Shown: positions 9,114 through 19,721, counted from the first letter of the stretch. The stretch: 64,000 nucleotides of DNA from Pseudomonadota bacterium (GCA_018902755.1 JAHIQI010000053.1:1-64000), one strand, 5' to 3'. A program made the numbers and translations. The notes: a model not told the origin generated them from the letters alone.

Positions 9114-10160
9114 GAATTTTGACTCCCATGGAGGTGGCCAGCCCCTGGACCGCCCGATTGGTCGAATATGGGTATGGTGTATTAAGGCACCTCGGTCGCC
9201 ACAGTCCCCAGTGAGGTGCCCCACACCGCAATTGTCAGAAAAATATGCCGAAAACGTCGGTTTTGTAACCCAGACCCACCAAGCAAATTTAAGGAGGCTC
9301 CGCAGGCGGTGGCAGCGGTGATGCCCACTATTCGCCAGCAGCCGACATCCCTGTTCGCTACCAGAAACTGCTCCATGGTCTTGATGGTTCGGGCATGGTA
9401 GGCACCCACCCCAAACATCTCAAACAGGTAGGCAATTAGGTGAGCCCAATACAGGGGCAAGTTGCTTTGGCTCATTTTCGGCTTCTTTCGGCTTGCATTC
9501 CCCTCTCGGCAGAAATGGAGGGCAGCCAGCCAGTAAGTCGCGCTAATTAGTTATGTTATCACAAGAGCCTGTCTTTGCGGCCAACCAGTCTTAAAGATTA
9601 AAGAGTGGAGACGCAAGGCGCAGTTTGGAAGACAGGCCGGTGGTGTGGATGATGCTAAGAGCAGGGTCACCTCCACAGTCGGCCCCACTCAGTGGTACTT
9701 GTATTTCCTATCTTAATGTTCAGCAGGAGATTCGGCTGCTTGATTGGCACCTTTGTTGCTCCATCAAACAGGCTAGACACTTGGCCATCCGGCCGGTTCA
9801 CTGGGACCTAAGCAAAATGAGTATAATGAGCGGTTGTTGTGGCTTAGTGGTGGTCCAGGAAAGTGAATCTCAGCATTTAAGCCTAACCGTTTTTTTGTGG
9901 TTTCTCTGCATTGGTAAGAGGCAAGACCTTCTTTCAGGTTCCCGAGCCATGGCCTCGGCCACCAGGCCAGCTATCTTGTCCGCCGCCTGCTCCAGAGGCC
10001 GTCTTGCCCAAGGGCAGCCAGGCTATCTTTCCTGGCCTTCTTAACCTCAAAAACAAAGAGGGCCTAACTCAAGAAATGTTACATTGATCGGGGGCAGGTC
10101 ACTACAAGCACTAAGAGTATCTTCCAGTTATTACACAACTTAGTAAACGGAGTTTGTGCA
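9114..10160. other. About 1 kb without a supported gene
   Basis: Several short frames exist but none has convincing protein character. One, on the minus strand at 9182-9475 (97 codons), is unrecognised. On the minus strand near 10000-9937 a short stretch reads like a real helix (LEQAADKIAGLVAEAMARE) but is cut off by stops and frame changes, so it may be the relic of a lost gene. A 9-bp inverted repeat, GCCTGTCTT (9567-9575) and AAGACAGGC (9629-9637), could mark a small decayed mobile element. The stretch has lower coding character than anything else in the window. Confidence 0.5.
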
Positions 10161-10907
10161 TTGGACATCCCACGTATCTTCAACATTACTGAAAGTGCTC
10201 ACCGCATCCATAACCCGTTAACACCAGAAAAGCTCGCCACTCTCGGCGCAGCGTTGCGCTTGGAATGGGGGACTCGTGTGCTGGACCTTGGCAGCGGTTC
10301 GGGCGAGATGCTGTGCACCTGGGCACGCGATTACGGAATCATGGGCGTCGGCATCGACATGAGCCAGTTGTTCAGCCAGCAAGCGAAACTCCGCGCTGAA
10401 GACCTCGGGGTCGCTGATCGAGTCGAGTTCATCCACGGCGACGCCGTCGGCTACGTCGCCGACGAAAAGGTCGGTGTGGCCGCCTGTCTCGGTGCCACAT
10501 GGATCGGTGGGGGAGTCGTCGGCACCATCGAGCTTCTGGCGAAGAGTCTCCGCTCCGAAGGAATCATCCTCATCGGCGAGCCCTACTGGCTGCGGTTACC
10601 ACCGACGCAAGAGGTTGCCAAGGGATGCTTTGCCAATTCCATCTCCGACTTTCTCATGCTTCCAGAACTTCTCGCGTCTTTCGGCGAGCTTGACTACGAC
10701 GTTGTGGAAATGGTGCTGGCCGACCAAGAAGGCTGGGATAGGTACGAAGCGGCCAAGTGGCTCACCATGCGCCGATGGCTCGCAGCGAATCCCAGCGACG
10801 ACTTCGCGAAAGAGGTTAGAGCCAAACTGGCTTTGGAGCCAAAACGCTACGCCGCCTACACGCGTGAATACCTTGGATGGGGTGTGTTCGCGCTGATGGC
10901 GCGGTGA
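10161..10907 (+). CDS. Class I SAM-dependent methyltransferase
   Basis: A 248-residue soluble methyltransferase. Motif I is VLDLGSGSGEMLCTWA (about 40-55), followed by GIDMS and a motif II-like VEFIHGDAVGY. The start is TTG, supported by GGAG 8 nt upstream. The C-terminal part (about 120-248) has the substrate-facing region with several Trp and Tyr residues. The substrate cannot be told from the sequence. The gene stands alone between a gene-poor stretch and the imuB-like gene, with no operon partner. Confidence 0.8.
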   Translation: MDIPRIFNITESAHRIHNPLTPEKLATLGAALRLEWGTRVLDLGSGSGEMLCTWARDYGIMGVGIDMSQLFSQQAKLRAEDLGVADRVEFIHGDAVGYVADEKVGVAACLGATWIGGGVVGTIELLAKSLRSEGIILIGEPYWLRLPPTQEVAKGCFANSISDFLMLPELLASFGELDYDVVEMVLADQEGWDRYEAAKWLTMRRWLAANPSDDFAKEVRAKLALEPKRYAAYTREYLGWGVFALMAR

Positions 10908-11242
10908 TGTGAGGCAGCTGGGATATTCGGGGGATGGTCAACAGCTGGGGCGGCTGAGCTACACTCGGTGGCTCGTCGAAGTGGGAGTTCAGGTTTAATT
11001 ACGGAACACCCAAGCAACAACTCGAAACGTTGGGGCTATGTAAGAATATATAAAACTCTAATCTAGTACAGTCCCATTTTTTATACTTCAAATTGAGGTG
11101 GGGTCGGTAGCGGTTGTAATCGCGACGCTATTGTTCGAATCACGGCAAAACTATACATGTGTTGACTATAGACCTCTCCGACGATATCCTGGGGTCATCG
11201 CTCTAAGCTAGATGATCGACCCCATGCCGGAGCCTGCCGCCC
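10908..11242 (+). promoter_or_regulatory. Upstream region of the imuB-dnaE2 cassette with promoter and inverted repeat
   Basis: This 335-bp stretch has no gene. A good promoter is visible: TTGACT (11162-11167), 17 nt, TATCCT (11185-11190). Overlapping its -35 box is an inverted repeat CTATA (11151-11155)...TATAG (11167-11171), which could be an operator, possibly for SOS control of the mutagenesis genes. It does not match the E. coli LexA box. Confidence 0.45.
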
Positions 11243-12448
11243 ATGCCGAGCGTATTATGGTCAAGGGACCGCCGCCGCGCGGTCATTCACATCAACGTGG
11301 CTGATTTCGCCGTGGCCGTGGAGCGCCTGGAGGACGCCTCGCTGCGGGGCCGGCCGGTGATCGTGGCCCCGCAGGGCGCGGCGCGGGCCCGGGTGTTCGA
11401 CATGAGCGAGGAGGCCTTCCGGGCCGGGGTGCGCAAGCACATGCCCCTGGCCAGGGCCCAGCGACTGTGCCGCGAGGCCAAGATCGCCGCCCCCCGGCCC
11501 CATTGCTACGAGCGGGCCATGGCCGCCCTGCTCCAGCGGGCGGCCCCCTACTCGCCCCTGGTGGAGGCCGAGGAGGACAGCGGGCACCTGTTCCTGGACC
11601 TCACCGGCACGAGCCGCCTCTTCGGACCGCCCCAGGACGTGGCCCAGCGCATCCGGCGGGCGGTGCGGGGCGAGTTGGGCCTGGACCCCATCTGGGGCCT
11701 GGCCGCCAACAAGCTGGTGGCCAAGGTGGCCACCCGGGTGGTCAAGCCCAGCGGGGAGCACATCGTGGAGCACGGCCGCGAGGAAGACTTTCTGCGTCCC
11801 CTTCCCCTGTTTTTGCTGCCCGGCCTGGAGCGGGGCGACCTGCTGGCCCTCAGGGACTACCATCTGCACCGGGTGCATCAGGCCTTGGCCTGGAACCCGG
11901 ATCACCTGGCCGTGGTGTTCGGCCAGCGGGCCGGGCAGGTGCACGGCATCCTGCGCGGCCAAGACGACAGCCCGGTGCTGCCCCTGGGCCACAAGCCGCC
12001 GGTGCTGCGCCTGGAGCGGGAGTTGGGCGAGGACAGCAACCGGGTCCCCGAGGTGGAGGCGGTGTTGTGGCGGCTGGTGGAGCGGGCGGGCGCGGCCCTG
12101 CGCGGCCAGGGCCGGGTGGCCCGCCGCCTGGTGCTGGCCCTGGATTACAGCGACGGAGCGCGGGTTTTCCGCCAGCGCAGCCACCAGCCGGGCACGGCCA
12201 ACGACTTCGTGCTCTTCGACTTGGCCCGGGCCTGCCTGGCCTCCGCCTGGACCAGGAGGGTGCGTCTACGACATCTACGCCTGAGCTTCTCCGGCCTCGC
12301 CTTCCCCCCGGCCCAGATGGAGCTGCCCTTTGTCGGCGAAGACCAGACCCCCGCTCGGGGTGAGGCCCTGCTGGCCGCCCTGGACGCGATTCGTGGCCGC
12401 CACGGCGCGGACAAGATCAAGATGGGGCGCGGCCTGGAGGCGGCCTGA
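11243..12448 (+). CDS. imuB: ImuB-like catalytically inactive Y-family polymerase subunit
   Basis: A 401-residue Y-family DNA polymerase homologue that lacks the catalytic acids. Motif I, normally HxDMDxF, reads HINVADF, and the SIDE motif is replaced by DSGHLFLDLTGTSRLFG. The structural Y-family parts remain, including GPPQDVAQRIRRAV and VVKPSGEHIV. A likely clamp-binding motif QMELPF lies near residue 355. In ImuA-ImuB-DnaE2 mutasomes this dead subunit links the error-prone DnaE2 to the beta clamp during damage-induced synthesis. The stop overlaps the start of dnaE2 (TGATG), so the two are coupled. No imuA or lexA gene lies beside it, which is unusual for the cassette. A DinB-type polymerase is the alternative, but the missing acids argue against it. 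Confidence 0.78.
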   Translation: MPSVLWSRDRRRAVIHINVADFAVAVERLEDASLRGRPVIVAPQGAARARVFDMSEEAFRAGVRKHMPLARAQRLCREAKIAAPRPHCYERAMAALLQRAAPYSPLVEAEEDSGHLFLDLTGTSRLFGPPQDVAQRIRRAVRGELGLDPIWGLAANKLVAKVATRVVKPSGEHIVEHGREEDFLRPLPLFLLPGLERGDLLALRDYHLHRVHQALAWNPDHLAVVFGQRAGQVHGILRGQDDSPVLPLGHKPPVLRLERELGEDSNRVPEVEAVLWRLVERAGAALRGQGRVARRLVLALDYSDGARVFRQRSHQPGTANDFVLFDLARACLASAWTRRVRLRHLRLSFSGLAFPPAQMELPFVGEDQTPARGEALLAALDAIRGRHGADKIKMGRGLEAA

Positions 12449-15443
12449 TGGCGCTGCCGGTGGTGCGCTCCCATTACTCCCTGATGCGGGGCATTGCCTC
12501 GCCCAAGGCTCTGTGCGCCAGGGCCAAGGAGTTGGGCTATGCCTGCCTGGCTATGGCCGACAGGGACAACCTCTACGGCCTGTGGGAGTTCCGCCGCGCC
12601 TGCCTAGACAACGGCCTGCGCCCCATCACCGGCTCCGAGGTCACTCAACCCGGCGGCGTGTGCCGAGCCTGGTGCCTGGTGGAGTCGGCCGCTGGTTTCA
12701 GCAGCCTCTGCCGCCTGCTCACCCGCCGCCACACGGAGAAGGGCTTCGAACTGGGCCGGGCGGTGGCCGAAGAGGCCCGGGGCCTGGCGGTGCTCACCGA
12801 CCATGCCGCATTGCTGACTGCTTGGCGCGAACAGGGAGTGCCCGCGTGCGCGGCCCTGCCCCGCCGCCCGACTGGGGCATCGCTGGAGCTGCGCCGCACC
12901 GCCCGCCGTCTGGGCGCTCCGATGGTGGCTATTGCTGACGCCTGCTTTCTGACCCCAGGCGACCTGGAGCGGCACATGGTGCTCCGGGCTATCGCGGGCA
13001 ACACCAGCCTGTCCCGCCTGGACCCGACCGACCTGGCCCCGCCCGACGCCGTGCTGGTTGAGCAGGGTGAGTACGCCCGCCGCTTCGCCCCCCTGCCCGA
13101 GGCCATGGCCGGGGCAGCGGCCCTGGCCGAACGCCTGAGCTTCATCCCCACGCCGGGCATCACCATGCCCCCCTGGGATGATGAGCAGGGGCGTAGCGCC
13201 GACGAGGTGCTCAAGGCGCGGGCCTACGCGGGCGCGGCCGGGCGCTACGGCTCGCCCCTGCCCGGCGAGGTGGTCGCCCGTCTGGAGCGCGAGTTGGCCA
13301 TCATCGCGGGCAAGGGCTTTTCCTCCTACTTCCTGGTGGTGGAGGACATCGTGGGGCGCAGCCCGCGCATCTGCGGCCGGGGCTCGGGCGCGGCCTCGTT
13401 GGTGGCCTACTGCCTGGGCATCACCAACGTCTGCCCCATCAAGTTCAATCTCTACTTCGAGCGATTCATCAATCCCCAACGGGTGGACCCGCCGGACATC
13501 GACGTGGACTTCGCCTGGGACGAGCGCGACGGGGTGATCGAGTCGGTGCTCCGGCAGTACCAGGGACGTGCGGCCATGGTGGCCACCCATATCTTTTTCC
13601 AGGGGCGCATGGCCATCCGCGAGGTGGCCAAAGTTTACGGCCTGCCTGCCCAGGAGATCAAGCGGGTGACGCGCCATCTGCCCTGGCTGCGGGGGCCGGT
13701 GGAGGGGCACACCGGCTTCTACCCCAAGCGGCAGGCCCTGCCGCCGGGGGCCAAGGCCGACCTGGCCCCGCCCCCTGGCCCCAGGTGCTGGCCCAAGCTC
13801 AGGCCATCGTGGGCATCCCCCGCCACATCAGCGTGCACGTGGGCGGGGTGGTCATCACCCCCGGCCCCATAAACCGGCACGCCCCCCTGGAGATAGCGCC
13901 CAAGGGGGTGCCCATCATCCAATGGGAAAAGGAGGGGGCCGAGGAGGCGGGGCTGGTCAAGATCGACCTCTTGGGCAACCGCTCCCTGGCGGTGATCCGT
14001 GACGCGGTGGCCGACCTGCGCGCCGGCGGCCACGCCTTTGACGAAGCCACCTGGCAGCCCGAGGACGATCCGGCCACCCAGGGCCTGGTGTCGCGGGGCC
14101 TTACCATGGGCTGCTTTTACATCGAAAGCCCGGCCACCCGCCTATTGCAGGAAAAGGCGGGGCGGGGCGACTACGAGCATCTGGTCATCCACTCCAGCAT
14201 CATCCGCCCGGCCGCCAACGACTACATCCAGGAGTACCTGCACCGCCTGCACGGCGCGCCGTGGCAACACATCCATCCCCTGCTGGCGCCGATCCTGGAG
14301 GAGACCTACGGCATCATGGTCTACCAGGAGCAGGTGTCCCAGGCGGCCGGGGCCCTGGCCGGATTCAGCCACGCCGAGGGCGACCGCCTGCGCAAGGTGA
14401 TGACCTGGAAGGACAAGGGCCGGGCGCTCGGCGACTACCGGGAGAAGTTCGTGGCCGGGGCCTTGGCGCGGAGGGTGAGCCATGCCTGCATCGACGAGGT
14501 GTGGTCGATGATGATGAGCTTCGCGGGCTACTCCTTTTGCAAGCCCCACAGCGCCAGCTACGCCAGGGTGTCCTTCCAGGCGGCCTACCTGAAGGCCCAC
14601 TATCCGGCGGAGTTCATGGCCGCAGTAATCTCCAACCAAGGCGGCTTTTACTCGGCGTTCGCCTATGTGTCCGAGGCCCGCCGCCTGGGGCTCACAGTGC
14701 TGCCGCCCTGTGTCAATCGCAGCCGGGTGCGCTGGAGCGGGCGGAATGGCCGGATGCGGGTGGGGCTCATGGCGGTCAAGGGCCTGGGCCGCGAAACCAT
14801 GGGGAAAGTTATCGCGGAGCGAGAGAGGCGGCCCTACGCCGACTTCGACGACTTCCTGCACCGGGTGCGGCCAGACGAGGACGAGGCCCGCGCCCTGATC
14901 CACGCCGGGGCCTTTGGCGGGCCCCACCCCAACACGGACCCGGCCGAGCTGCTCTGGCGCTTGGCCCGGGGCCGCCGCCTGCGCGAGGAGGCCGCCCGGG
15001 AGCAGGACCTGTTCGCCGCCCCGCCTCCGGCAAGCGCCCCGCCCCTGCCGCCCGGCGACCAGTTGGAGCGCCTGCGCTGCCAGTACGCGGTGCTGGGCTT
15101 CTTACCCGGCTGCCACCCCATGGTGCTTTTCGCCGAATCCCTGCGCGGCAAGAAGATCATCAAAGCCCGCGACCTGGCCCGCCACGTGGGCCGCCGGGTG
15201 CGCCTGGCTGGGTGGCTCATCACCGGCAAGACGGTGTGGACCAAGACCGACGATCCCATGCAGTTCCTCAGCTTCGAAGACGAGACCGGCCTGGTGGAAA
15301 CGACCTTCTTCCCGACCGCCTACCGCCGCTTCGCCATGATGCTGGACTGGTCGCGGCCCTATCTGCTGGAAGGACTGGTGGAGGAAAACTTCGGGGCGGT
15401 GACGGTTAGCGTGGAGCAGGTCGCCAAGGTGGGCGGTCGCTGA
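12448..15443 (+). pseudogene. dnaE2: Error-prone DNA polymerase DnaE2, single-base frameshift
   Basis: A C-family polymerase III alpha homologue split into two frames. The first (12448 to about 13775) has the PHP domain (HYSLMRGIASPKALC), the GRGSGAASLVAYCLGIT polymerase segment and the catalytic PDIDVDF. The second (to 15443) carries PRHISVHVGGVVITPGPIN, the fingers/tau-like region (GYSFCKPHSASYARVS), the helix-hairpin-helix and an OB fold. The frame breaks in the C5 run 13771-13775: adding one C restores the family sequence (PPPWPQVLAQAQ). The repaired protein would have about 998 residues, a little short for DnaE2. Everything else is intact, so this is either a recent mutation, a phase-variable C tract or a sequencing error. 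It follows imuB without a gap. Confidence 0.85.
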
Positions 15444-15583
15444 GTGGAGAGGGCTCTCAATCATAAGGGTTAATCATATCTTTGACTTGTGCTCGTCCAA
15501 CGGTCTATCCTCTTATTAAAGAGTGTAAGGCCGACGAAACAAGCGGTTTGCCGCGATGTTCAGGACCGCCCAGGGAGGAGTTG

Positions 15584-18500
15584 ATGCCACGCACTACGCG
15601 GTGTCGGGTGGGTGGGAGGGCTGCTAAGCTCCGCCCCGGGATTAAAATCCTGCTCCTGGCGGTTGCCATCTGCTTGTACGGAGGCCTCCTGGTTGGCGCA
15701 CAACCCTCTGACGCCGCCGACGCCCTCACTTCCCAGCCAAACATATCCGGCCGATCCCAGGAGGGATTCGGCGATTCTCTCCGCGCAAACGAGGCGGCAA
15801 AAGACCAAACCATCGCGCTCTCCCCGCAGGAAAAAGCCTGGCTGCGCGACCACCCGGTCATCCGCGTGGCCCAGGACCCCGGCTGGCCGCCAATCGAGTT
15901 CGTCGATGAGCAAGGCAAGCCTTCCGGCATGGCTGCCGATTACCTGAAGCTCATCCAGCAGCGCCTGGGAATTAAGTTTACGTGGGTGCCCATCCCAAGC
16001 TGGCAGGAGGCCTACGCCAAGCTTAAGCGGTGGGAAATCGACATGACCACCTCCGTGACCGTCACTCCTGAGCGGACCAAATTCTGGGCCTTCACCAAGC
16101 CTTACATGAAAATACCCATCGCCATCTTCGCCCAGTCGGATGTCACCTATCTGGCCAACATGCGGGCGCTTGCGGGCAAGAAGGTGGCCGTGGTGGCGGG
16201 CTATGCGGTCAACGATTGGATACCCAAGGATTTTCCCAATATCCGGCTGGTGAGGGTAAGCAGCGCCAGGGACGGCCTGTATCTGCTGCAACAGGGAGAG
16301 GTCTTCGCCTTCATCGACAACATGCTGGTAGTCAGCTACTACCTGGCCAAGTTGAAGGTGGCCAACGTCAAGATAGCTGGCGAGACCCCCTACCTGAACG
16401 CCCAATCCATGGCGGTGCGCAAGGACTGGCCCATTCTGGTGGGCATACTGCAAAAGGCCCTGGACTCGATCTCCCAAAGGGAGCGTGACGAGATTTATCA
16501 GAAATGGCTGCCGCTACGCTATGAGCACGGGTTCAACTACACCCTGCTCTGGCAGGTGCTGGCGGTGTTCTTGGTTATCCTTCTAGGGCTGGTGGTTTGG
16601 AACCGGAAGCTGACCAAGGAAATCAAGCAGCGCAAGGCGGCCGAGAAAGCCTTGGGCAGCAGCGAGGAACGCTTCCGGCAGCTCTTCAGGATCGCGGCGG
16701 TCCCCATGTGCTTTGTTGACAAAAACGGCGTGGTGGTGGATCTGAACGATCGCTTCATTCAGACCTTTGGCTACACCCAGGAAGACGTGCCCACCCTGAA
16801 GGCCTGGTGGCAAAAGGCCTACCCCGATCCAGGCTACCGGCAAGAGGTGATCGACACCTGGAGCGCCGGCATCCAGCAGGCGGTTAAAAATAACACCGAT
16901 ATCCAACCCAACGAGTATCGGGTGACCTGCAAGGACGGCACGGTGCGCATCATCGTTATATCCGGCGCGGTGCTCGGCGAGGATTTCCTGGCGGTTTTCT
17001 TTGACATCACCGAACGCAAGCTGGCCGATGAAGAACTGCGCCGGACAAACCGCGCGTTGCGCACCCTAAGCCAGTGCAGTCAAATCCTTGTTCTGGCCCG
17101 CGAGGAAAAAGAGGTGTTGCAGGATTTTTGCCGCATCATCACGGGAGACGGCGGTTATCGAATGGCTTGGGTGGGCTTCGCCGAACACGATGAAGCCAAG
17201 TCGGTCAGCCCGGTGGCGCAAATGGGGTTTGATGAAGGGTATTCAAGGTCGGCCCAAATAACTTGGGCAGATACCGAAAGGGGTAAGGGGCCGACCGGGA
17301 AAGCCATCCGAACTGGTCACACCGTGGTGGCCCGCGATCTCCTAAAAAATCAAGATTACGCCCCTTGGCGCGACGAGGCCACAAAGCGGGGCTATGCATC
17401 ATCCATCTCCATCCCCCTGATATCCGGCGACCAAGTGTTAGGTGCGTTAAATATCTATGCTTCCGAAGTCGACGCATTCAATGACGTAGAGCTGGAACTG
17501 CTGGAGAAAGTAGCGCAGACCCTAGCCTATGGCATCATCGCGCTACGCGCCGAAAATCACCGCAGACAGGCCGAGGAAGCGTTGCAGAGAAGCGAAAATG
17601 AATTCCGCGCTGCCTTTGAAAACGCACCGGAAGGCATGGCCCTGCTGGATTTGAAACGACGCTTCCTCAAAGTAAATCCCAGGCTGTGCGAAATGCTCGG
17701 CTACTCCGAAGACGAAATTCTAGGCAACTCCTTCAATCGGTTCACCCATCCCGATGACCGGCAGGGTGGCCGGGACCGCTGGCGCGAATTCTTGGCAGGC
17801 GATTTATCCGTCAAGCGGGCTCAAAAGAGATATATCCATAAAAACGGCCAGGTGATATGGATCGCGGTCAGCAATTCAGCCATAAGCGACAGCCAGGGCG
17901 AGGTTAAATATATTCTGGCTCACATTTATGACATCACCGACCGTAAGCAGGCGGAGGAGAAACTGGCCCAGACGGCCCGTCAGTGGCAGACCACCTTTGA
18001 CTCGGCCAACGACGCCATATGGATATTCGATAAACAACAGCGGGTGCTGCGCGCCAACAAGACGGCGGAGAAGATTTTTCAATTCACCCATGACCAGATG
18101 GTCGGACGGCATTGCTGGGAGATCGTGCACGGCACCACCGAACCGATTCCCGAATGTCCGCTTAAGCGGGCCAAGTTAAGCCTGCATCGCGAAACCATGG
18201 AACTGCGCATTGGCGATAGCTGGTTCGCGGTGGTGGTGGACCCCATCCTGGACGAAAACGGGCAGTACTCCGGCGCCGTGCACATCGTCAGCGACATCAC
18301 CGAGCGCAGGCGTCTGGAGGCCCAACTGCATCAATCCCAAAAAATGGAGGCCGTGGGCACGCTGGCAGGGGGCATCGCCCACGACTTCAATAATATCTTG
18401 GCCGCGATCATGGGTTACGCAGAGATCGCACTGGCCGAAGCTGAAGAAGGTCAATCCAATCGCGCCGAGCTTAAAGGCGTATTGCAGGCCGCCAGCAGGG

Positions 18501-19459
18501 CCAAGAAGCTGGTTCAGCAGATATTGACCTTCAGCAGGCGCGCCGAACATTTGCTCAAGCTCATCAATATCAATGAGGCGGTGGTATCCGCCGGCAATCT
18601 CCTGAAACAGACCCTGCCCAAAATGATCGAAATCCAGATGGACTTGTCCGATGGTCTCGCCCCGGCCATGGGCAATCCCTACCAGATAGAGCAAATCCTG
18701 ATGAATCTGGGCACCAATGCCAGGGATGCCATGCCCGATGGCGGCACCCTGACCATCGCCACCAGCCAACGACGGGTGGAAGGGGTCGACTGCCTGGCCT
18801 GCGCCCAGCCCATTGACGGGGACTATGTGATCATAACGGTCAGCGACACCGGCGTCGGCATGACCGAGGAGGAGTTGTCCCGGGTATTCGAGCCGTTTTA
18901 CACCACCAAGGAAGTGGGCAAGGGCACCGGCTTGGGGCTTTCCACCATCTTCGGCATCGTCGGCTCCCACAACGGGCACATCAGCTGTTCCAGCGAGCCC
19001 GGCAAGGGAACCACCTTCAGCATATATCTGCCGCCGGTGGCCCAAGCGGGGGATCAACCGAAACGAGCGGCTATCAAGCCCGCCACGGGCGGCAACGAAA
19101 CCATCCTGGTGGTGGACGACGAGCAGAGCATCCTGGAGATCGCCGCCCGGCACCTCACCAACTCCGGCTACAAGGCACTCACCGCCAACAGCGGGGAAGA
19201 GGCCCTGGAGGTCTATAAAGACAGGGCCGATGAAATCGCCCTGGTGATTTTGGACCTGAGCATGCCCGGCATGGGCGGGCACAAGTGCCTGGGAGAGTTG
19301 CACTCCTTGGCACCCGCGCTAAAGGTCATCGTGGCCACCGGCTATTCCCGGGACGCAGACCTTAACGAGTCCACCTCCGCGGTGGCCAGCGCACTGTTGT
19401 CCAAGCCCTTCAGCAAAAACGAACTACTTAAAACCGTCCGCAAAGTATTGGACGCCTAG
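15584..19459 (+). CDS. Hybrid sensor histidine kinase with SBP_bac_3 sensor
   Basis: A 1291-residue membrane hybrid kinase. After a signal anchor (about 17-37) comes a periplasmic bacterial extracellular solute-binding family 3 domain (VIRVAQDPGWPPIEFVDEQG to YQKWLPLRYE, about 88-305), then a membrane helix (about 320-340). Cytoplasmic modules follow: PAS, GAF, PAS, PAS, HisKA (GGIAHDFNNIL), HATPase (MNLGTNARDAMPDGG, GTGLGLSTIFG) and a receiver (ILVVDDEQ, LVILDLSMPGMGG, LLSKPFS). The ATG at 15584 is chosen because GGGAGGAG lies 3-5 nt before it; an upstream TTG frame at 15482 has no such site. The sensor probably reads a small amino acid or organic acid. No separate regulator is adjacent; output is through its own receiver or an unlinked partner. 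Confidence 0.9.
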   Translation: MPRTTRCRVGGRAAKLRPGIKILLLAVAICLYGGLLVGAQPSDAADALTSQPNISGRSQEGFGDSLRANEAAKDQTIALSPQEKAWLRDHPVIRVAQDPGWPPIEFVDEQGKPSGMAADYLKLIQQRLGIKFTWVPIPSWQEAYAKLKRWEIDMTTSVTVTPERTKFWAFTKPYMKIPIAIFAQSDVTYLANMRALAGKKVAVVAGYAVNDWIPKDFPNIRLVRVSSARDGLYLLQQGEVFAFIDNMLVVSYYLAKLKVANVKIAGETPYLNAQSMAVRKDWPILVGILQKALDSISQRERDEIYQKWLPLRYEHGFNYTLLWQVLAVFLVILLGLVVWNRKLTKEIKQRKAAEKALGSSEERFRQLFRIAAVPMCFVDKNGVVVDLNDRFIQTFGYTQEDVPTLKAWWQKAYPDPGYRQEVIDTWSAGIQQAVKNNTDIQPNEYRVTCKDGTVRIIVISGAVLGEDFLAVFFDITERKLADEELRRTNRALRTLSQCSQILVLAREEKEVLQDFCRIITGDGGYRMAWVGFAEHDEAKSVSPVAQMGFDEGYSRSAQITWADTERGKGPTGKAIRTGHTVVARDLLKNQDYAPWRDEATKRGYASSISIPLISGDQVLGALNIYASEVDAFNDVELELLEKVAQTLAYGIIALRAENHRRQAEEALQRSENEFRAAFENAPEGMALLDLKRRFLKVNPRLCEMLGYSEDEILGNSFNRFTHPDDRQGGRDRWREFLAGDLSVKRAQKRYIHKNGQVIWIAVSNSAISDSQGEVKYILAHIYDITDRKQAEEKLAQTARQWQTTFDSANDAIWIFDKQQRVLRANKTAEKIFQFTHDQMVGRHCWEIVHGTTEPIPECPLKRAKLSLHRETMELRIGDSWFAVVVDPILDENGQYSGAVHIVSDITERRRLEAQLHQSQKMEAVGTLAGGIAHDFNNILAAIMGYAEIALAEAEEGQSNRAELKGVLQAASRAKKLVQQILTFSRRAEHLLKLININEAVVSAGNLLKQTLPKMIEIQMDLSDGLAPAMGNPYQIEQILMNLGTNARDAMPDGGTLTIATSQRRVEGVDCLACAQPIDGDYVIITVSDTGVGMTEEELSRVFEPFYTTKEVGKGTGLGLSTIFGIVGSHNGHISCSSEPGKGTTFSIYLPPVAQAGDQPKRAAIKPATGGNETILVVDDEQSILEIAARHLTNSGYKALTANSGEEALEVYKDRADEIALVILDLSMPGMGGHKCLGELHSLAPALKVIVATGYSRDADLNESTSAVASALLSKPFSKNELLKTVRKVLDA

Positions 19460-19721
19460 AAGCCGAATCCTCGACCGCCGGCCGCCGCCCGAAGGGGCGT
19501 GTTTCAAGGCCTGCACGTCATAATTGCGCCCTATAATGCGTTTAAATGAATATACATTATATTGAATTAATTAGTTTTATTGTAAATTGATCTATAGAAC
19601 CAAATAAATATTGCGGCGGGGCGGCAATTGTTGCATTCTTAGGATGTCGAAGAGGTGCGGTTTCAACCCTGATAGGCTCGGAACCGGACGCCTCCACCCA
19701 GCCCCATGGGAGATGAAGCCA

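Noticed and set aside
9182..9475. 97-codon minus-strand frame upstream of the first hybrid kinase
   Set aside because: No recognisable domain, no ribosome site, and it overlaps the doubtful leader of the kinase.
11261..12184. Minus-strand frame opposite the imuB-like gene
   Set aside because: Repetitive composition (H, Q, G, A) typical of antisense frames in GC-rich DNA.
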